Shown here one piece after another: positions 36,006 through 44,987 of a stretch of 64,000 nucleotides of DNA; the stretch's first letter is position 1; each line of letters opens with the position of its first letter. The stretch is taken from positions 496,001 through 560,000 of the forward strand of contig NZ_JAFBGL010000001.1 in the NCBI RefSeq assembly GCF_016811075.1, read 5' to 3'. The notes beneath the pieces were generated by a model, which saw only the letters and a list, made by a program, of their open reading frames with translations, made no database searches and was not told the DNA's origin. Position numbers and translations under genes: made by a program. Source of the stretch: Oceaniferula flava. Lineage in GTDB: Bacteria; Verrucomicrobiota; Verrucomicrobiia; Verrucomicrobiales; Akkermansiaceae.

Positions 36006-36908
36006 CTAGGAAGCGCTGAGGCCAAGCGAGGCGTAGACTTCACGAGTCGCCCGACTCTGGTTAAGCGTGTAGAGGTGAATGCCATCGACATCGGCATCGA
36101 GGAGCCCCGAACACTGCTCGGCGGCAAACTGAATGCCCACGCGCTCGACGGCTTCTTGGTTGTCTCCTGCGCGGTCGAGGGCTTTCAACAGGCGCGCAGG
36201 GAAGTGCGCCCCACCAGCCAGCTCAGCCATCCGGCGAAGCCCCTTGGTGGAGGAGATAGGCATGATGCCGGCAAGGATAGGGACGTGAATCCCCGCCAGA
36301 CGACAACGGTCGCGGAAGTCCAGGAAGTCGTGGTTGTCAAAAAACAATTGAGTGCAAATGTAATCGGCTCCAGCGTCGATTTTTGCTTTGAGATAGTCCA
36401 TTTCCAGCAAACGATTCGGCGTGTCCGGATGACCTTCAGGAAAGGCGGCGACACCAATGCCGAAGCCGCGAGGATCCGGGTGTTTGCCACTTTCGTTGAA
36501 CTGCTTGATGTGAGCCACCAGATCCGCGGCGTGCTGGAAGGCATCGCCGGAGCGATCATAGACGCCTTGATTCATCGGCGGATCTCCACGCAGAGCAAGG
36601 ATATTACCGATGCCAGCCTCCGCGTAGCGCTCAAGCGTGGCGGTGACCTCCTCGGCGCTGTGTGCCACACAGGTGAGGTGGGGGATCGGTGGGATGTCGG
36701 TGGTGTTCTTGATTTTCAAGACTAAGTCGTGCGTCAGTTCGCGGGTGGAACCTCCTGCGCCGTAGGTGACACTGACAAATGACGGATCGCAAGACGCCAG
36801 GTCACGGATCGTTTCGTAGAGCGCCTGCGCAGCCTTGGCGGACTTCGGAGGGAAGAACTCGAAGGAGAAGGTCGGCCGTTGGCTCTTGAAAATATCTTGA
36901 ATATGCAT
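36006..36908 (-). CDS. metF: 5,10-methylenetetrahydrofolate reductase
   Basis: 300 aa flavoprotein TIM barrel that reduces 5,10-methylene-THF to 5-methyl-THF for methionine synthesis. Signatures are FSFEFFPPKSAKAAQALYETI near the N-terminus, PSFVSVTYGAGGSTRELT, ILALRGDPP (about 106-114), DYICTQLFFDNHDFLDF and ILAGIMPISSTKGLRRMAEL. The length equals that of bacterial MetF. It converges with the preceding gene (10 bp gap) and is divergent from the EF-hand gene. The 146-bp region upstream was checked for SAM or SAH riboswitch-like folds and none was recognised; a TTGACA is present on the minus strand without a clear -10. The start ATG is 36906-36908. Confidence 0.95.
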   Translation of the reverse strand: MHIQDIFKSQRPTFSFEFFPPKSAKAAQALYETIRDLASCDPSFVSVTYGAGGSTRELTHDLVLKIKNTTDIPPIPHLTCVAHSAEEVTATLERYAEAGIGNILALRGDPPMNQGVYDRSGDAFQHAADLVAHIKQFNESGKHPDPRGFGIGVAAFPEGHPDTPNRLLEMDYLKAKIDAGADYICTQLFFDNHDFLDFRDRCRLAGIHVPILAGIMPISSTKGLRRMAELAGGAHFPARLLKALDRAGDNQEAVERVGIQFAAEQCSGLLDADVDGIHLYTLNQSRATREVYASLGLSAS

Positions 36909-37054
36909 GTCTGAGCAGTGTTATCCTTGAACAATCGCGGAAACGGAATAAAAAAATCCATACAGTCACAACTCCTCGCTCAGTTCGGGGTTATAAGCTG
37001 TGTCAAGAGTCTGCTAGGCACACTACTTGCTAACTCGGTTCAACCATCAAGAGT

Positions 37055-37963
37055 ATGAAATTCTCCATTCACCACTACCCCTCGGTCACCAAAACGATTA
37101 GTCGGTTCTCATCGTTGACCCTGTGTTGCTTGCTGTTCACTCCTGCTGCGGTCACGGCTTTGGAAAAACCGGATGACCGCCCCGGTGAGGAACTGCGTGA
37201 TGGGCGTGACGGACAGGACGGACGCGAGAGTCGTGAAGGGAAGAAGAAAAAGCGTGACGACGACCGCCGTGGGCGTGGTTCCAATTTCAAATCTCTCGAT
37301 ACCGATACCGATGGCTATCTGAGCTTCGAGGAGTTCTCGGCTTCAGAGCGCTTGGCACGTATCGAGGAGGAGAAACGTCGCCGACTTTTCAATTTCCTGG
37401 ATCGCAACAAAGACGCCAAGCTTGAAGAAAAAGAACTCAAACCTCGTGATCACGGTTGGCTTTCGGGTCTGTTGAAGGATTTTCGCCGTCTCGATCGAGA
37501 TCAAAGCGATGCCCTTGACTTGGCCGAATTCTCTCAGGCCAAAGAGGTCGCTGAAAAAGAGGAAGACGCCCGAGTGGCCATTTTCAAACGGATCGACCGC
37601 AATAAAGACGGCGTCATTCAACGCGAAGAGCTGAAAGGCTCCGGTCGATCGAAGTCACGTCACGATCTGGACTTTAAAAAATACGATACCAACGACAGCG
37701 GCGGGCTCGATTACGCAGAGTTTTCCAAGCTCCCATTCGTCGGTCGCTTGCCAGACGAGCGTCGCCGGGCTCATTTCGACCGGATTGATACCGATAACAA
37801 TGGTGAGATCTCACGTGATGAAACGCGTGCCGCGCCTCGGAAGTCGCCCCGACCTCCTCGTTTGAAAGATGAAAAGGGGCCCGATCGTCCTCGTCCCCCG
37901 CGTCCAGACCAGCCAGGACCACCTGAGCCCCCAGCACCCGCTGAGGATGCTCCATCAGAGTGA
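37055..37963 (+). CDS. Secreted protein with six EF-hand motifs
   Basis: 302 aa. A signal peptide ends around FTPAAVTALE. After an Arg/Asp/Gly-rich charged region there are six EF-hand loops: DTDTDGYLSFEE, DRNKDAKLEEKE, DRDQSDALDLAE, DRNKDGVIQREE, DTNDSGGLDYAE and DTDNNGEISRDE. Loops 1, 4 and 6 keep a Gly at position 6 and acidic residues at the calcium positions; loops 2, 3 and 5 are less canonical. The C-terminal tail is Pro-rich (PRPPRPDQPGPPEPPAPAED). Expected role: extracellular or periplasmic calcium binding, perhaps in matrix or surface assembly. Two paralogous membrane proteins follow in the same direction. The start ATG 37055 is set by the signal peptide. Confidence 0.87.
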   Translation: MKFSIHHYPSVTKTISRFSSLTLCCLLFTPAAVTALEKPDDRPGEELRDGRDGQDGRESREGKKKKRDDDRRGRGSNFKSLDTDTDGYLSFEEFSASERLARIEEEKRRRLFNFLDRNKDAKLEEKELKPRDHGWLSGLLKDFRRLDRDQSDALDLAEFSQAKEVAEKEEDARVAIFKRIDRNKDGVIQREELKGSGRSKSRHDLDFKKYDTNDSGGLDYAEFSKLPFVGRLPDERRRAHFDRIDTDNNGEISRDETRAAPRKSPRPPRLKDEKGPDRPRPPRPDQPGPPEPPAPAEDAPSE

Positions 37964-38050
37964 TCAGTGCTTCTGGATGCAGACTGCGTGCAATTTCGAT
38001 GAGCGCAGGCTTGCAAGAGGCCTGAAAATTCGTTGTTGTGTCGTATCCAT

Positions 38051-39349
38051 ATGAGCCAGCAAGACGGGAACAAAGATCAGCCTTCACCGATCAACGAAGG
38101 GAGCCCCAATTCTGGCAGCTCCACAAGCTCTGGGGCAGACGAAGGGAAGAAAGTCACTCGTCTGATTGCCAAAAAAGTCGAGGTCCCTGCGGACGAGAGC
38201 GCAGAGCCTAAGGCGATCCGGCCTGAACCTCGACAGCTGTCACCCGCTAAGGTTGAGGCCGTGCATGAGCCGAGTGAGGAAGAAACCGAAGAAGTCACAC
38301 GCTTGGAAGCAGCGGACCGGGCTGCGGCTCAGAAAGCCAAGCAGTCGGCACAAAAGCCACCTAAGCTAGCCAAGTTCGAAAAGCGTGAAGAGGCGACTAG
38401 CGAAGAACTGAAACAGGAAGTGCAGTGGGAGGAAAACCGGCCCGTAGGCTGGTGGATCGCCATTGCCGGCGGCATGTTATTAGTCGTGGTGATTGGTGCG
38501 GTGATGCTCAGTAACTACCTGCGATCATCCGAGCTGGATGATGTGGATGTGCCTGTGGTCGAAGTCGCCAGCACTGAGAGTGCTTATGCCGGCACGCCTC
38601 AAGAATGGTTCCGCAATCGTGCCGGCACCCTGGTGGACGAGGCTTCCGATGTGTTGCGAGCATACGGCGAAGCTGAGAACGACCGTGAAAAGAGCGCATG
38701 GGTGCGGAATCCGGACCGTTTTTTGGAGCGGGTGGCCACTTGGCCTAGATCGATTCAGCCCCGGCCTGGCGCCCATGACAAATCGAAGCCCGAGATCAAG
38801 GATACCGATTCCACCGGCTACCTCGTTCTGCAGACCGAAGATCAGGATTACATGCCGATGAGTGTCTATTTCGTGAGGGATGGTGAGCAATTGAAAATCG
38901 ATTGGGAGGCCAGTGCCGCCTGGTCAGAGATGACTTTTGAGTCCATGCGTCAAAAGCAACAAGCGAGGGAAGATCTTAGGAAATCGACCTCGTCCGTATC
39001 CACCGTCAGCTCTGTGGACCCAGAGGAGGCTCCCGCATTTCCCGGTGATATCTTGATCCGCTGCCTGATTCAGCGGAGAAATGAGTTCTACGCCGGTCCA
39101 TACAACGATGAAGAGCACTCGGCCTTCATGCTGGCATCGCCTGATCTCGGTCAGTCTTTCTGGGGCTACGTCGATCGTGACTCCGCACTGGATTTGGAAT
39201 TGCGGCGTCTTTTGGACCACGGAAGCTTCGTGGTTTCGCTCAAAAAAAATGTTCGAGTTACCCTACGTGTTAGAAGTGGTCAAAAAGATGCCTTGCCATC
39301 GCAGCTGGAAGTGGTGGAATTGGTTTTCCCCGATTGGGTGGCCCCATAA
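38051..39349 (+). CDS. Single-TM protein of unknown function, paralogue A
   Basis: 432 aa. A long hydrophilic, Lys/Glu/Pro-rich cytoplasmic N-terminus (about 130 residues) comes before one TM helix (WWIAIAGGMLLVVVIGAVML, about residues 135-155). A globular extracytoplasmic domain of about 270 residues follows. That domain aligns by eye with the one in the next gene: helix DVLRAYGEAENDREKSAWV with NTLIGFLNATDAAGKAQYV, strand QLKIDWEASAAW with EWKLDWKFMMRY, and VDRDSALDLELRRLL with VDSALGRQIIEMA. So the two are tandem paralogues with different N-termini. No known family recognised. The start ATG 38051 gives MSQQDGNKDQ. Confidence 0.8.
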   Translation: MSQQDGNKDQPSPINEGSPNSGSSTSSGADEGKKVTRLIAKKVEVPADESAEPKAIRPEPRQLSPAKVEAVHEPSEEETEEVTRLEAADRAAAQKAKQSAQKPPKLAKFEKREEATSEELKQEVQWEENRPVGWWIAIAGGMLLVVVIGAVMLSNYLRSSELDDVDVPVVEVASTESAYAGTPQEWFRNRAGTLVDEASDVLRAYGEAENDREKSAWVRNPDRFLERVATWPRSIQPRPGAHDKSKPEIKDTDSTGYLVLQTEDQDYMPMSVYFVRDGEQLKIDWEASAAWSEMTFESMRQKQQAREDLRKSTSSVSTVSSVDPEEAPAFPGDILIRCLIQRRNEFYAGPYNDEEHSAFMLASPDLGQSFWGYVDRDSALDLELRRLLDHGSFVVSLKKNVRVTLRVRSGQKDALPSQLEVVELVFPDWVAP

Positions 39350-39412
39350 TTAAGCCTCGCTTGCCAGCGCTCGATCTATTTTCAATACCATCATTATCCG
39401 TCTAACAATCTC

Positions 39413-40627
39413 ATGGCCAATTTGACCCGAGGACATTTCCATTGTTCCGAATGTAATTCACTTTTTGAGTCGGACATTGTGGATCCCGATGATCAGAAAT
39501 GTCCGCATTGCGGCAAATTACCGACCGGGAAAAAGCAGGGGAAATCTCTGCCTCGTGCGAATGTGGCCACTCTAGGCGCGGCTCACGCGGGTGGAATGTC
39601 TCGTAGTGGACTTACTCAAGACGCGTTGGAAATTCAGCAGGCTGCAGCCGTGGGGGATGACGCCAAGGGGCGCATCAAACGCACCAAACGGCGCGAAGCA
39701 CGCAGCAAGAAAGTCATCGTATTGCTCAGTGTGTGGCTACTGCTGATGGCTTTGACCGTTGGACTGGTCAAATACTTCGGGGATGAAGACGGTGAGGGGG
39801 AAGATCTCGCTTTAATTGAGGAGCGCGCACGGATGCAGCGTGAGGCTGAGCTGCTGGCCGCTAAGAATGTCATCAAGGAAGCGTTGCCCATTTGTAAGAA
39901 CACGTTAATTGGTTTCCTCAATGCCACCGATGCTGCTGGGAAGGCTCAGTATGTCTATCAGGGCCGTGAACTGGCTTCGCAAATGAGTCTCTATTACCGA
40001 CGGAACCCCAGTTTTTCCTCTGTCCGAAGTCAGGCACAAATCGTCAGGGCCGAGCTTTTGAAGGGGACAAAATATCCCACCATCGGCGCTATTTGTGCCA
40101 ACCAGCAGAAAGAGCTTTTTGAAGCGGCTTTCGTCAAGGTCGGGCCAGAGTGGAAGCTCGATTGGAAGTTCATGATGCGTTACGACGATCGTTCATGGTC
40201 GCTTTTCCCATCCGGAGACGAGGGTGACGAAGGCGAGTTCCGCCTCTACATGCGTGTCCGCGATTCCAACAAGAAGTTCGATCAGGAGGAAATCAGTCTG
40301 GTGTTCTACAAGCCGCAAATTTATCGCGACGGCGAGTTTCGCGGTGAGCCATCACCCACGGTGCGCGTGCCGGTGGACAGTGCGCTTGGGCGTCAAATTA
40401 TCGAGATGGCTGGTCATGAGGACGACATGAAAAAAGATGCCTACGGCTTCACTCTCGTCACGCTCGATCCTCCTGGTTACCACCGGGTGCGCGTCAAGAT
40501 GCGTCTACACAAGGATGGCTTGGAGAAGGAGTTTGAGCTGTTGGAAATCCTGGCACAGCACTGGTATGGCGCCGATGTGCTTAGCGAGGAGCTCGCGCCT
40601 GCCGACGCATCGGCGGCAGACGCGTAA
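39413..40627 (+). CDS. Zinc-ribbon plus single-TM protein, paralogue B
   Basis: 404 aa. The N-terminus is a zinc ribbon (FHCSECNSLFESD and QKCPHCGKLP, CxxC-x18-CxxC, about residues 10-36). A basic linker with SRSGLTQDALEIQQ and KRTKRREARSKK leads to a TM helix (VIVLLSVWLLLMALTVGLV, about 100-118). The extracytoplasmic domain is shared with paralogue A (38051-39349). The combination of a cytoplasmic zinc ribbon and a periplasmic globular domain suggests signal transfer or scaffolding, but no function is established. It is 63 bp downstream of paralogue A in the same direction and converges with aroE (gap about 4 bp). Confidence 0.83.
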   Translation: MANLTRGHFHCSECNSLFESDIVDPDDQKCPHCGKLPTGKKQGKSLPRANVATLGAAHAGGMSRSGLTQDALEIQQAAAVGDDAKGRIKRTKRREARSKKVIVLLSVWLLLMALTVGLVKYFGDEDGEGEDLALIEERARMQREAELLAAKNVIKEALPICKNTLIGFLNATDAAGKAQYVYQGRELASQMSLYYRRNPSFSSVRSQAQIVRAELLKGTKYPTIGAICANQQKELFEAAFVKVGPEWKLDWKFMMRYDDRSWSLFPSGDEGDEGEFRLYMRVRDSNKKFDQEEISLVFYKPQIYRDGEFRGEPSPTVRVPVDSALGRQIIEMAGHEDDMKKDAYGFTLVTLDPPGYHRVRVKMRLHKDGLEKEFELLEILAQHWYGADVLSEELAPADASAADA

Positions 40628-40631
40628 GTCA

Positions 40632-41549
40632 TTAGATCGCCGAGAGCAGGCCACGGCGCATATCCTCCGTCGGTGTCTTGCCGGGGAACCAGTATTCGTA
40701 GGCTAACACCCCTTGGTGAAGTAACATGGAGAGGCCGTTGGCCGTCTGCGCACCGGCTTGCTTGGCGGTGGCTAAGAGCTTGGTTTCCGCCGGCTTGTAG
40801 ATGGCGTCGTAAACCAGATGCTGCGCTTGGATGCACGCCGCTGGCAGTGGTAGGGGATCGCTATCCTTCATGCCCAAGCTGGTGGCGTTGATAATCAGAT
40901 CCACTTCTTGCGCAGCTTGCTCGATCGCCGGGTCCTCCGGACTGATAACGCGCAGCACGTCCGGGTTCTGGACATAGCGGTGGAGCTCTTCGGCCAGCGC
41001 TTCGGCTTTTGGCAGGGTGCGGTTCACCAGCAGTAACTGCGGGCAGCCGAGGCGGGCGCACTGGGTGGCAATTGCTCTGCCGGCACCGCCGCCCACGCCC
41101 AAGGTCATCACGCGTTGATCTGCGAGTTCCACCTGGAATTCTTCTTGGATGGCTCGCGCCAGTCCTGGGCCGTCAGTGTTGTGGCCTAGGGTCTGGGTGG
41201 ATGTTTCGTTGGGAAAGCGGATGGTGTTGACCACGCCGATCGCTTGGGCATCGGCACTGAGCTCGTCGCAGCATTCCATGGCCTCCAGTTTGTGGGGCAC
41301 CGTGACATTGCAGCCGATGAAGCCGAGAGCTTTCATCCGCTCGAAGGCCTCCGCCACCTGTCCGGGCTGAACTTCCAGTCGGATGTAACGCAGGTCGGCA
41401 CCGGCCGCATCAAGCGCCGCCTGATGCATGGCTGGCGATGCGGAGTGCGCCACCGGATAGCCAATCACCGCTAGGCGCGCGGCCTTCGTGGCCCCTTGAT
41501 CAAGCAGCAGCCGATCGCTCAGGTCAGAGATCTGATAGACGTCCTTCAT
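40632..41549 (-). CDS. aroE: Shikimate dehydrogenase
   Basis: 305 aa NADPH-dependent enzyme reducing 3-dehydroshikimate in the aromatic amino-acid pathway. Signatures are VIGYPVAHSASPAMHQAALDA (substrate-binding Ser pair), NVTVPHK with the catalytic Lys, GHNTDGPG with the catalytic Asp, the nucleotide loop GVGGGAGRAIA and INATSLGM. The length is slightly more than the usual 270-290 because of an additional N-terminal 20 residues. The start ATG (41547-41549) overlaps the TGA of gltX in an ATGA arrangement, so an upstream start at 41588 is rejected. Co-transcription with gltX and translational coupling are likely. Confidence 0.95.
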   Translation of the reverse strand: MKDVYQISDLSDRLLLDQGATKAARLAVIGYPVAHSASPAMHQAALDAAGADLRYIRLEVQPGQVAEAFERMKALGFIGCNVTVPHKLEAMECCDELSADAQAIGVVNTIRFPNETSTQTLGHNTDGPGLARAIQEEFQVELADQRVMTLGVGGGAGRAIATQCARLGCPQLLLVNRTLPKAEALAEELHRYVQNPDVLRVISPEDPAIEQAAQEVDLIINATSLGMKDSDPLPLPAACIQAQHLVYDAIYKPAETKLLATAKQAGAQTANGLSMLLHQGVLAYEYWFPGKTPTEDMRRGLLSAI

Positions 41550-42874
41550 GAAAGTTGCTCCACGGTGCGGTTGATACGGCGCACACATTCTTCTTTTCCT
41601 AGCAGATCGAGGATGGCTCCCAGATCGGGGCCTCCGGCTTGTCCGCTGAGCGCTACCCGCGTGGGGAACATCAGCTGGCCTGGTTTCGCTCCGTTGGCCT
41701 TGGCGGTTTCACCGATGGTGGACTTGGCCGCGGACCAGTCGTCCAGCGATGCGAATGCCTCGGCGAGCTGCTTGAGCAGGTCGGCGACAGCTTCGTTGCC
41801 GCGGACTTTGTCGAGGGCTTTGGCATCGTAAGCAAAGTCGGCGTTGAGGAAGAACTCGATGGCGGCGGGCACTTCGGTGAGCAGCTTCACCTTCTCCTGC
41901 ACGGAGGCAATGATCTCGGTGCTGTTCTCAGGCAGGGTCTCGTAGGTTGCTTGCACGTAGGGCATGGCGCGTTCGGCAAAGGCTTCGGGGCTCAGCTGCA
42001 TCAGGTGCTGCTGGTTGATCCAAGCGCATTTTTCCGAATCGAACTTCGCCGGCGAACGGTTCACGGCTTCCAGGCTGAAGCGATCGACAATTTCAGCCAT
42101 GGAGAAAATTTCATTTTCGTCCTTGGGCGACCAGCCTAACAGGGCAAGGAAGTTGAACACCGCCTCGGGCAGGAAGCCGTCCTTGATGTAGCCGTCGACC
42201 GATGCTCCTTGATCGCGTTTACCCATTTTTGAGCCATCCATATTGAGGATCAGCGGAATGTGACCGTATTGCGGAGGTTCCACGCCGAAGGCTTCAAAAA
42301 GCTGCAGGTGCTTGGGCGTGTTCATCAGGTGATCTTCACCGCGGATGGCATGGGTGATGCCCATTTCCAGATCGTCCACTACATTGACGAAGTGGAACAC
42401 GTAGGATCCGTCAGAGCGGCGCACCACCATGTCGGGGGTGTTTGATTCCTCGCGGTAGTCGATGGTGACTTCTCCACAGATCAGGTCCTGCATGGTGATC
42501 GGCTTGCGCTCGAAGCGAAAACGCCAGGCGCCATCGTCTTCATAAACGCGATCGCTTTCCTGCAGTTTCTTGAACCATTTGTCGTAGGAGGCCTTGCGTT
42601 GGCTTTGGTAATACGGACCGTATTCGCCGCGCGTCGTGCCGTCAGGGCGTGGGCCTTCGTCCCAGTCGAGACCTAACCACAGCATGGCGTCAAAGATCGC
42701 TTGGCGCGCTTCGGGAGTGTTCCGCGCCTCATCGGTGTCTTCCACGCGCAGAATAAAGCTACCGCCGAGCTTGCGCGCTAACAGCCAGTTGAACAATGCG
42801 GTGCGGGCACCACCCACGTGAAGGTAGCCAGTGGGCGAGGGGGCAAATCGTGTGCGTATTTGAGAATCTTTCAC
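41546..42874 (-). CDS. gltX: Glutamyl-tRNA synthetase
   Basis: About 442 aa class I aminoacyl-tRNA synthetase that charges tRNA with Glu (possibly also tRNA-Gln where GlnRS is lacking). The HIGH-type motif is FAPSPTGYLHVGGARTALFNWL and the KMSKS-type motif is DGSKMGKRDQG. Between them lies the expected GEDHLMNTPKHLQLFEAFG segment. The anticodon-binding domain occupies the C-terminal third. The start is probably GTG 42874 (MKDSQIRTRFAPS); GTG 42895 adds seven residues. The stop overlaps the aroE start. The enzyme looks complete. Confidence 0.95.
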   Translation of the reverse strand: MKDSQIRTRFAPSPTGYLHVGGARTALFNWLLARKLGGSFILRVEDTDEARNTPEARQAIFDAMLWLGLDWDEGPRPDGTTRGEYGPYYQSQRKASYDKWFKKLQESDRVYEDDGAWRFRFERKPITMQDLICGEVTIDYREESNTPDMVVRRSDGSYVFHFVNVVDDLEMGITHAIRGEDHLMNTPKHLQLFEAFGVEPPQYGHIPLILNMDGSKMGKRDQGASVDGYIKDGFLPEAVFNFLALLGWSPKDENEIFSMAEIVDRFSLEAVNRSPAKFDSEKCAWINQQHLMQLSPEAFAERAMPYVQATYETLPENSTEIIASVQEKVKLLTEVPAAIEFFLNADFAYDAKALDKVRGNEAVADLLKQLAEAFASLDDWSAAKSTIGETAKANGAKPGQLMFPTRVALSGQAGGPDLGAILDLLGKEECVRRINRTVEQLS

Positions 42875-42987
42875 ACGCGCGGTGTAGCGTCCCACCCCTG
42901 TCAGCGCAAGTGCTGAGCGTTATTTCGTGAATGTTAATAAAATTTTATTCCGGTGAAATAAGCATCGCGCAAGGTCGGTAATGGTTA

Positions 42988-44922
42988 ATGATCATCATGA
43001 ACGACTCACATCAGTTGAAAAAATGGCTGACTCCCGCAGGAATCCTGCTGGTGATTCTGTGTGGGCTCTATCTCGGAGCCGGGGCGATTTCGGTGAACCT
43101 TGATCAGGAAAGGGAAGCCGGCACGGAGCGATCGGTGCAGCGGAATGTTTTTAAGAGTCTGCTGCGATCTGTCGATCACTTGGTGCGAAGTTCTAAAAAA
43201 AATCCAAGCGAGGACGCGTTGGACGACGTTGAGTCGTTGGAAAAATCCTCGCCAGCTAGCAGAGTGCAGTCGTATCAAGCGGCCCTCGATCATCTCGCCA
43301 AGAAGCAGCTGAAGCAGGACAAAACCGCGAAGGGCGCAGCGAAGAAAAAAACGTCCACCGCCAAGCTAGCCAAGACCTTTCAGTTGAAACCCCAAGATTA
43401 CCTGCGAGGTGAGCTGCTCGCCGAGGCCTGTCAGATGGCCATGCGCAGTGAAGAACCGTGGCGGAATTTGATTCAAGTTTCCAGTGAGTATTCGCGCAAT
43501 AGCGACCTCGATGTCGCCCGTGACCTGCTCCTGGTGGCCGAGCGTTTGGCGGTCTACCCGGGCGATCCGGAGAGGACGTCGACTGCCGTGGCGGAGGTGG
43601 TGAAGGCGATGCTTTCGCAGCGTCATGAGGAGGACGCGTATAAGGCGCTGCAGAACATTAGTATCGCCACTGCGCGGGAATCTGCGATGAGCACGGTGGC
43701 CTCTTGGGCGGCTCGACAAGGTCGACTTCGCACGGCGCGAAACCTGGCCAGCAGCATCACCACCACCACCGTGAAGGATACTGTTTTAGTCGCGATGGCG
43801 GAGAGCGAAGCCGCGTATGAGAATTACACCCGCGCGATGCACACCGCGACCCGGATTGAAAGCGAGGACTTGAGTAACAACGCCTACCGCCGCATCGCCC
43901 TGAAGCGTGCCGCCGTGCTCGATTTTGCCTCAGCTGAGCGTGCAGTCAGTTATATCAACAACAATGACATCCGCGATGCCACGCTCGGCTCCATTGCCAA
44001 GCAGCGTGCTCGCAGCGGAGATCTTGAGGGTGGCCTGGGCATCATCACCGGGATCAACGACCCGATGCTCGCGGATGCCTGCCTCCGCATCCTCGCGGAT
44101 GAATTGGCCAAAGAGGGACGCTTTACTACCAGCTACTATGTCACCACCCGCATCAGCGATGAGCTTGAGAAATCCATGGCTTTGGAAAAACTCACGGTGG
44201 CTCAGGCAGGGGTAGGCGACCTGATGGGGGCCCTGGTGCGCGCTGATGCGATACCGATGGAAGGCATCCGCGAGCGAGCTCTTCGGTCGGTCTCCGCCGT
44301 CACCGCCAAGCTCGGTGCCGCCGGTCGCGCAAGGAATGTGGCCGTGAGTATCTGCTCGAACGAGGAACGCGCACGGGCCTACCGCAATATCGCCACCGCG
44401 GCGGCCGAGAATGGCGATCACACATCGGCATTCAACACCCTGCAGGAAATTGATGAACCCGACGAGAAGGCGCTGGCACTGGTCGAGCTGGCGCGCACCA
44501 CCCAGAACCAGGGCGATAAGCGTCGCGCGCTGGAATTGCTGGAGGGAGCAGGGCGGGAGGCTCAGCAGCTGACGTCCAGCGGCGACATCGATAGTATCCG
44601 CGCCAACATGGCCGTGGCCTATGCCGAGCGGTCCGATTCGGGGAAATCCATGGTGCTGGTGAGAAAGATCGAGGACCAAACGGTGCGTGATGAGACATTC
44701 AGAAATCTCGCCAAAACGCTGGCGGTGAACCATGATGTGCAGTCGGCACAGGCCTCGGTATTTTCTATCAGTTCAGAGCCCTTGCGTCGCTCCGCCGCCG
44801 ATAACGTCGCCAAGGCGTTGGCCAAAAGTGTCAAGCCGGAGAAGGCTCTGAAATACTCCAGATCTTTGTCCACCGGCAGACAGCGGATTGTGTTCTTGCT
44901 GGAGGTGGCTCGGCGGATCTAA
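42988..44922 (+). CDS. Membrane-anchored helical-repeat protein
   Basis: 644 aa. A short cytoplasmic N-terminus and one TM segment (GILLVILCGLYLGAGAISV, about residues 18-36) tether the protein. A basic Lys-rich linker (KTAKGAAKKKTSTAKLAK) is followed by about 14 helical repeats of roughly 33 residues. Their pattern is 'R..A...IA...A..G....A', for instance ARESAMSTVASWAARQGRLRTA, IRDATLGSIAKQRARSGDLEGG and ERARAYRNIATAAAENGDHTSA. Such repeats resemble TPR or Sel1-like solenoids and should fold into a superhelix outside the membrane. No active site is visible. ATG 42988 and ATG 42997 are both possible starts. Confidence 0.83.
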   Translation: MIIMNDSHQLKKWLTPAGILLVILCGLYLGAGAISVNLDQEREAGTERSVQRNVFKSLLRSVDHLVRSSKKNPSEDALDDVESLEKSSPASRVQSYQAALDHLAKKQLKQDKTAKGAAKKKTSTAKLAKTFQLKPQDYLRGELLAEACQMAMRSEEPWRNLIQVSSEYSRNSDLDVARDLLLVAERLAVYPGDPERTSTAVAEVVKAMLSQRHEEDAYKALQNISIATARESAMSTVASWAARQGRLRTARNLASSITTTTVKDTVLVAMAESEAAYENYTRAMHTATRIESEDLSNNAYRRIALKRAAVLDFASAERAVSYINNNDIRDATLGSIAKQRARSGDLEGGLGIITGINDPMLADACLRILADELAKEGRFTTSYYVTTRISDELEKSMALEKLTVAQAGVGDLMGALVRADAIPMEGIRERALRSVSAVTAKLGAAGRARNVAVSICSNEERARAYRNIATAAAENGDHTSAFNTLQEIDEPDEKALALVELARTTQNQGDKRRALELLEGAGREAQQLTSSGDIDSIRANMAVAYAERSDSGKSMVLVRKIEDQTVRDETFRNLAKTLAVNHDVQSAQASVFSISSEPLRRSAADNVAKALAKSVKPEKALKYSRSLSTGRQRIVFLLEVARRI

Positions 44923-44987
44923 CGCCGTGAGAAAAATGGCCACATTCCACACTTCACTTTGAGGGGGGAGGGCATAGCATCGCCCTC

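Noticed and set aside
36909-37054. Possible SAM or SAH riboswitch before metF
   Set aside because: No pairing pattern or conserved core of a known class could be recognised in the leader.
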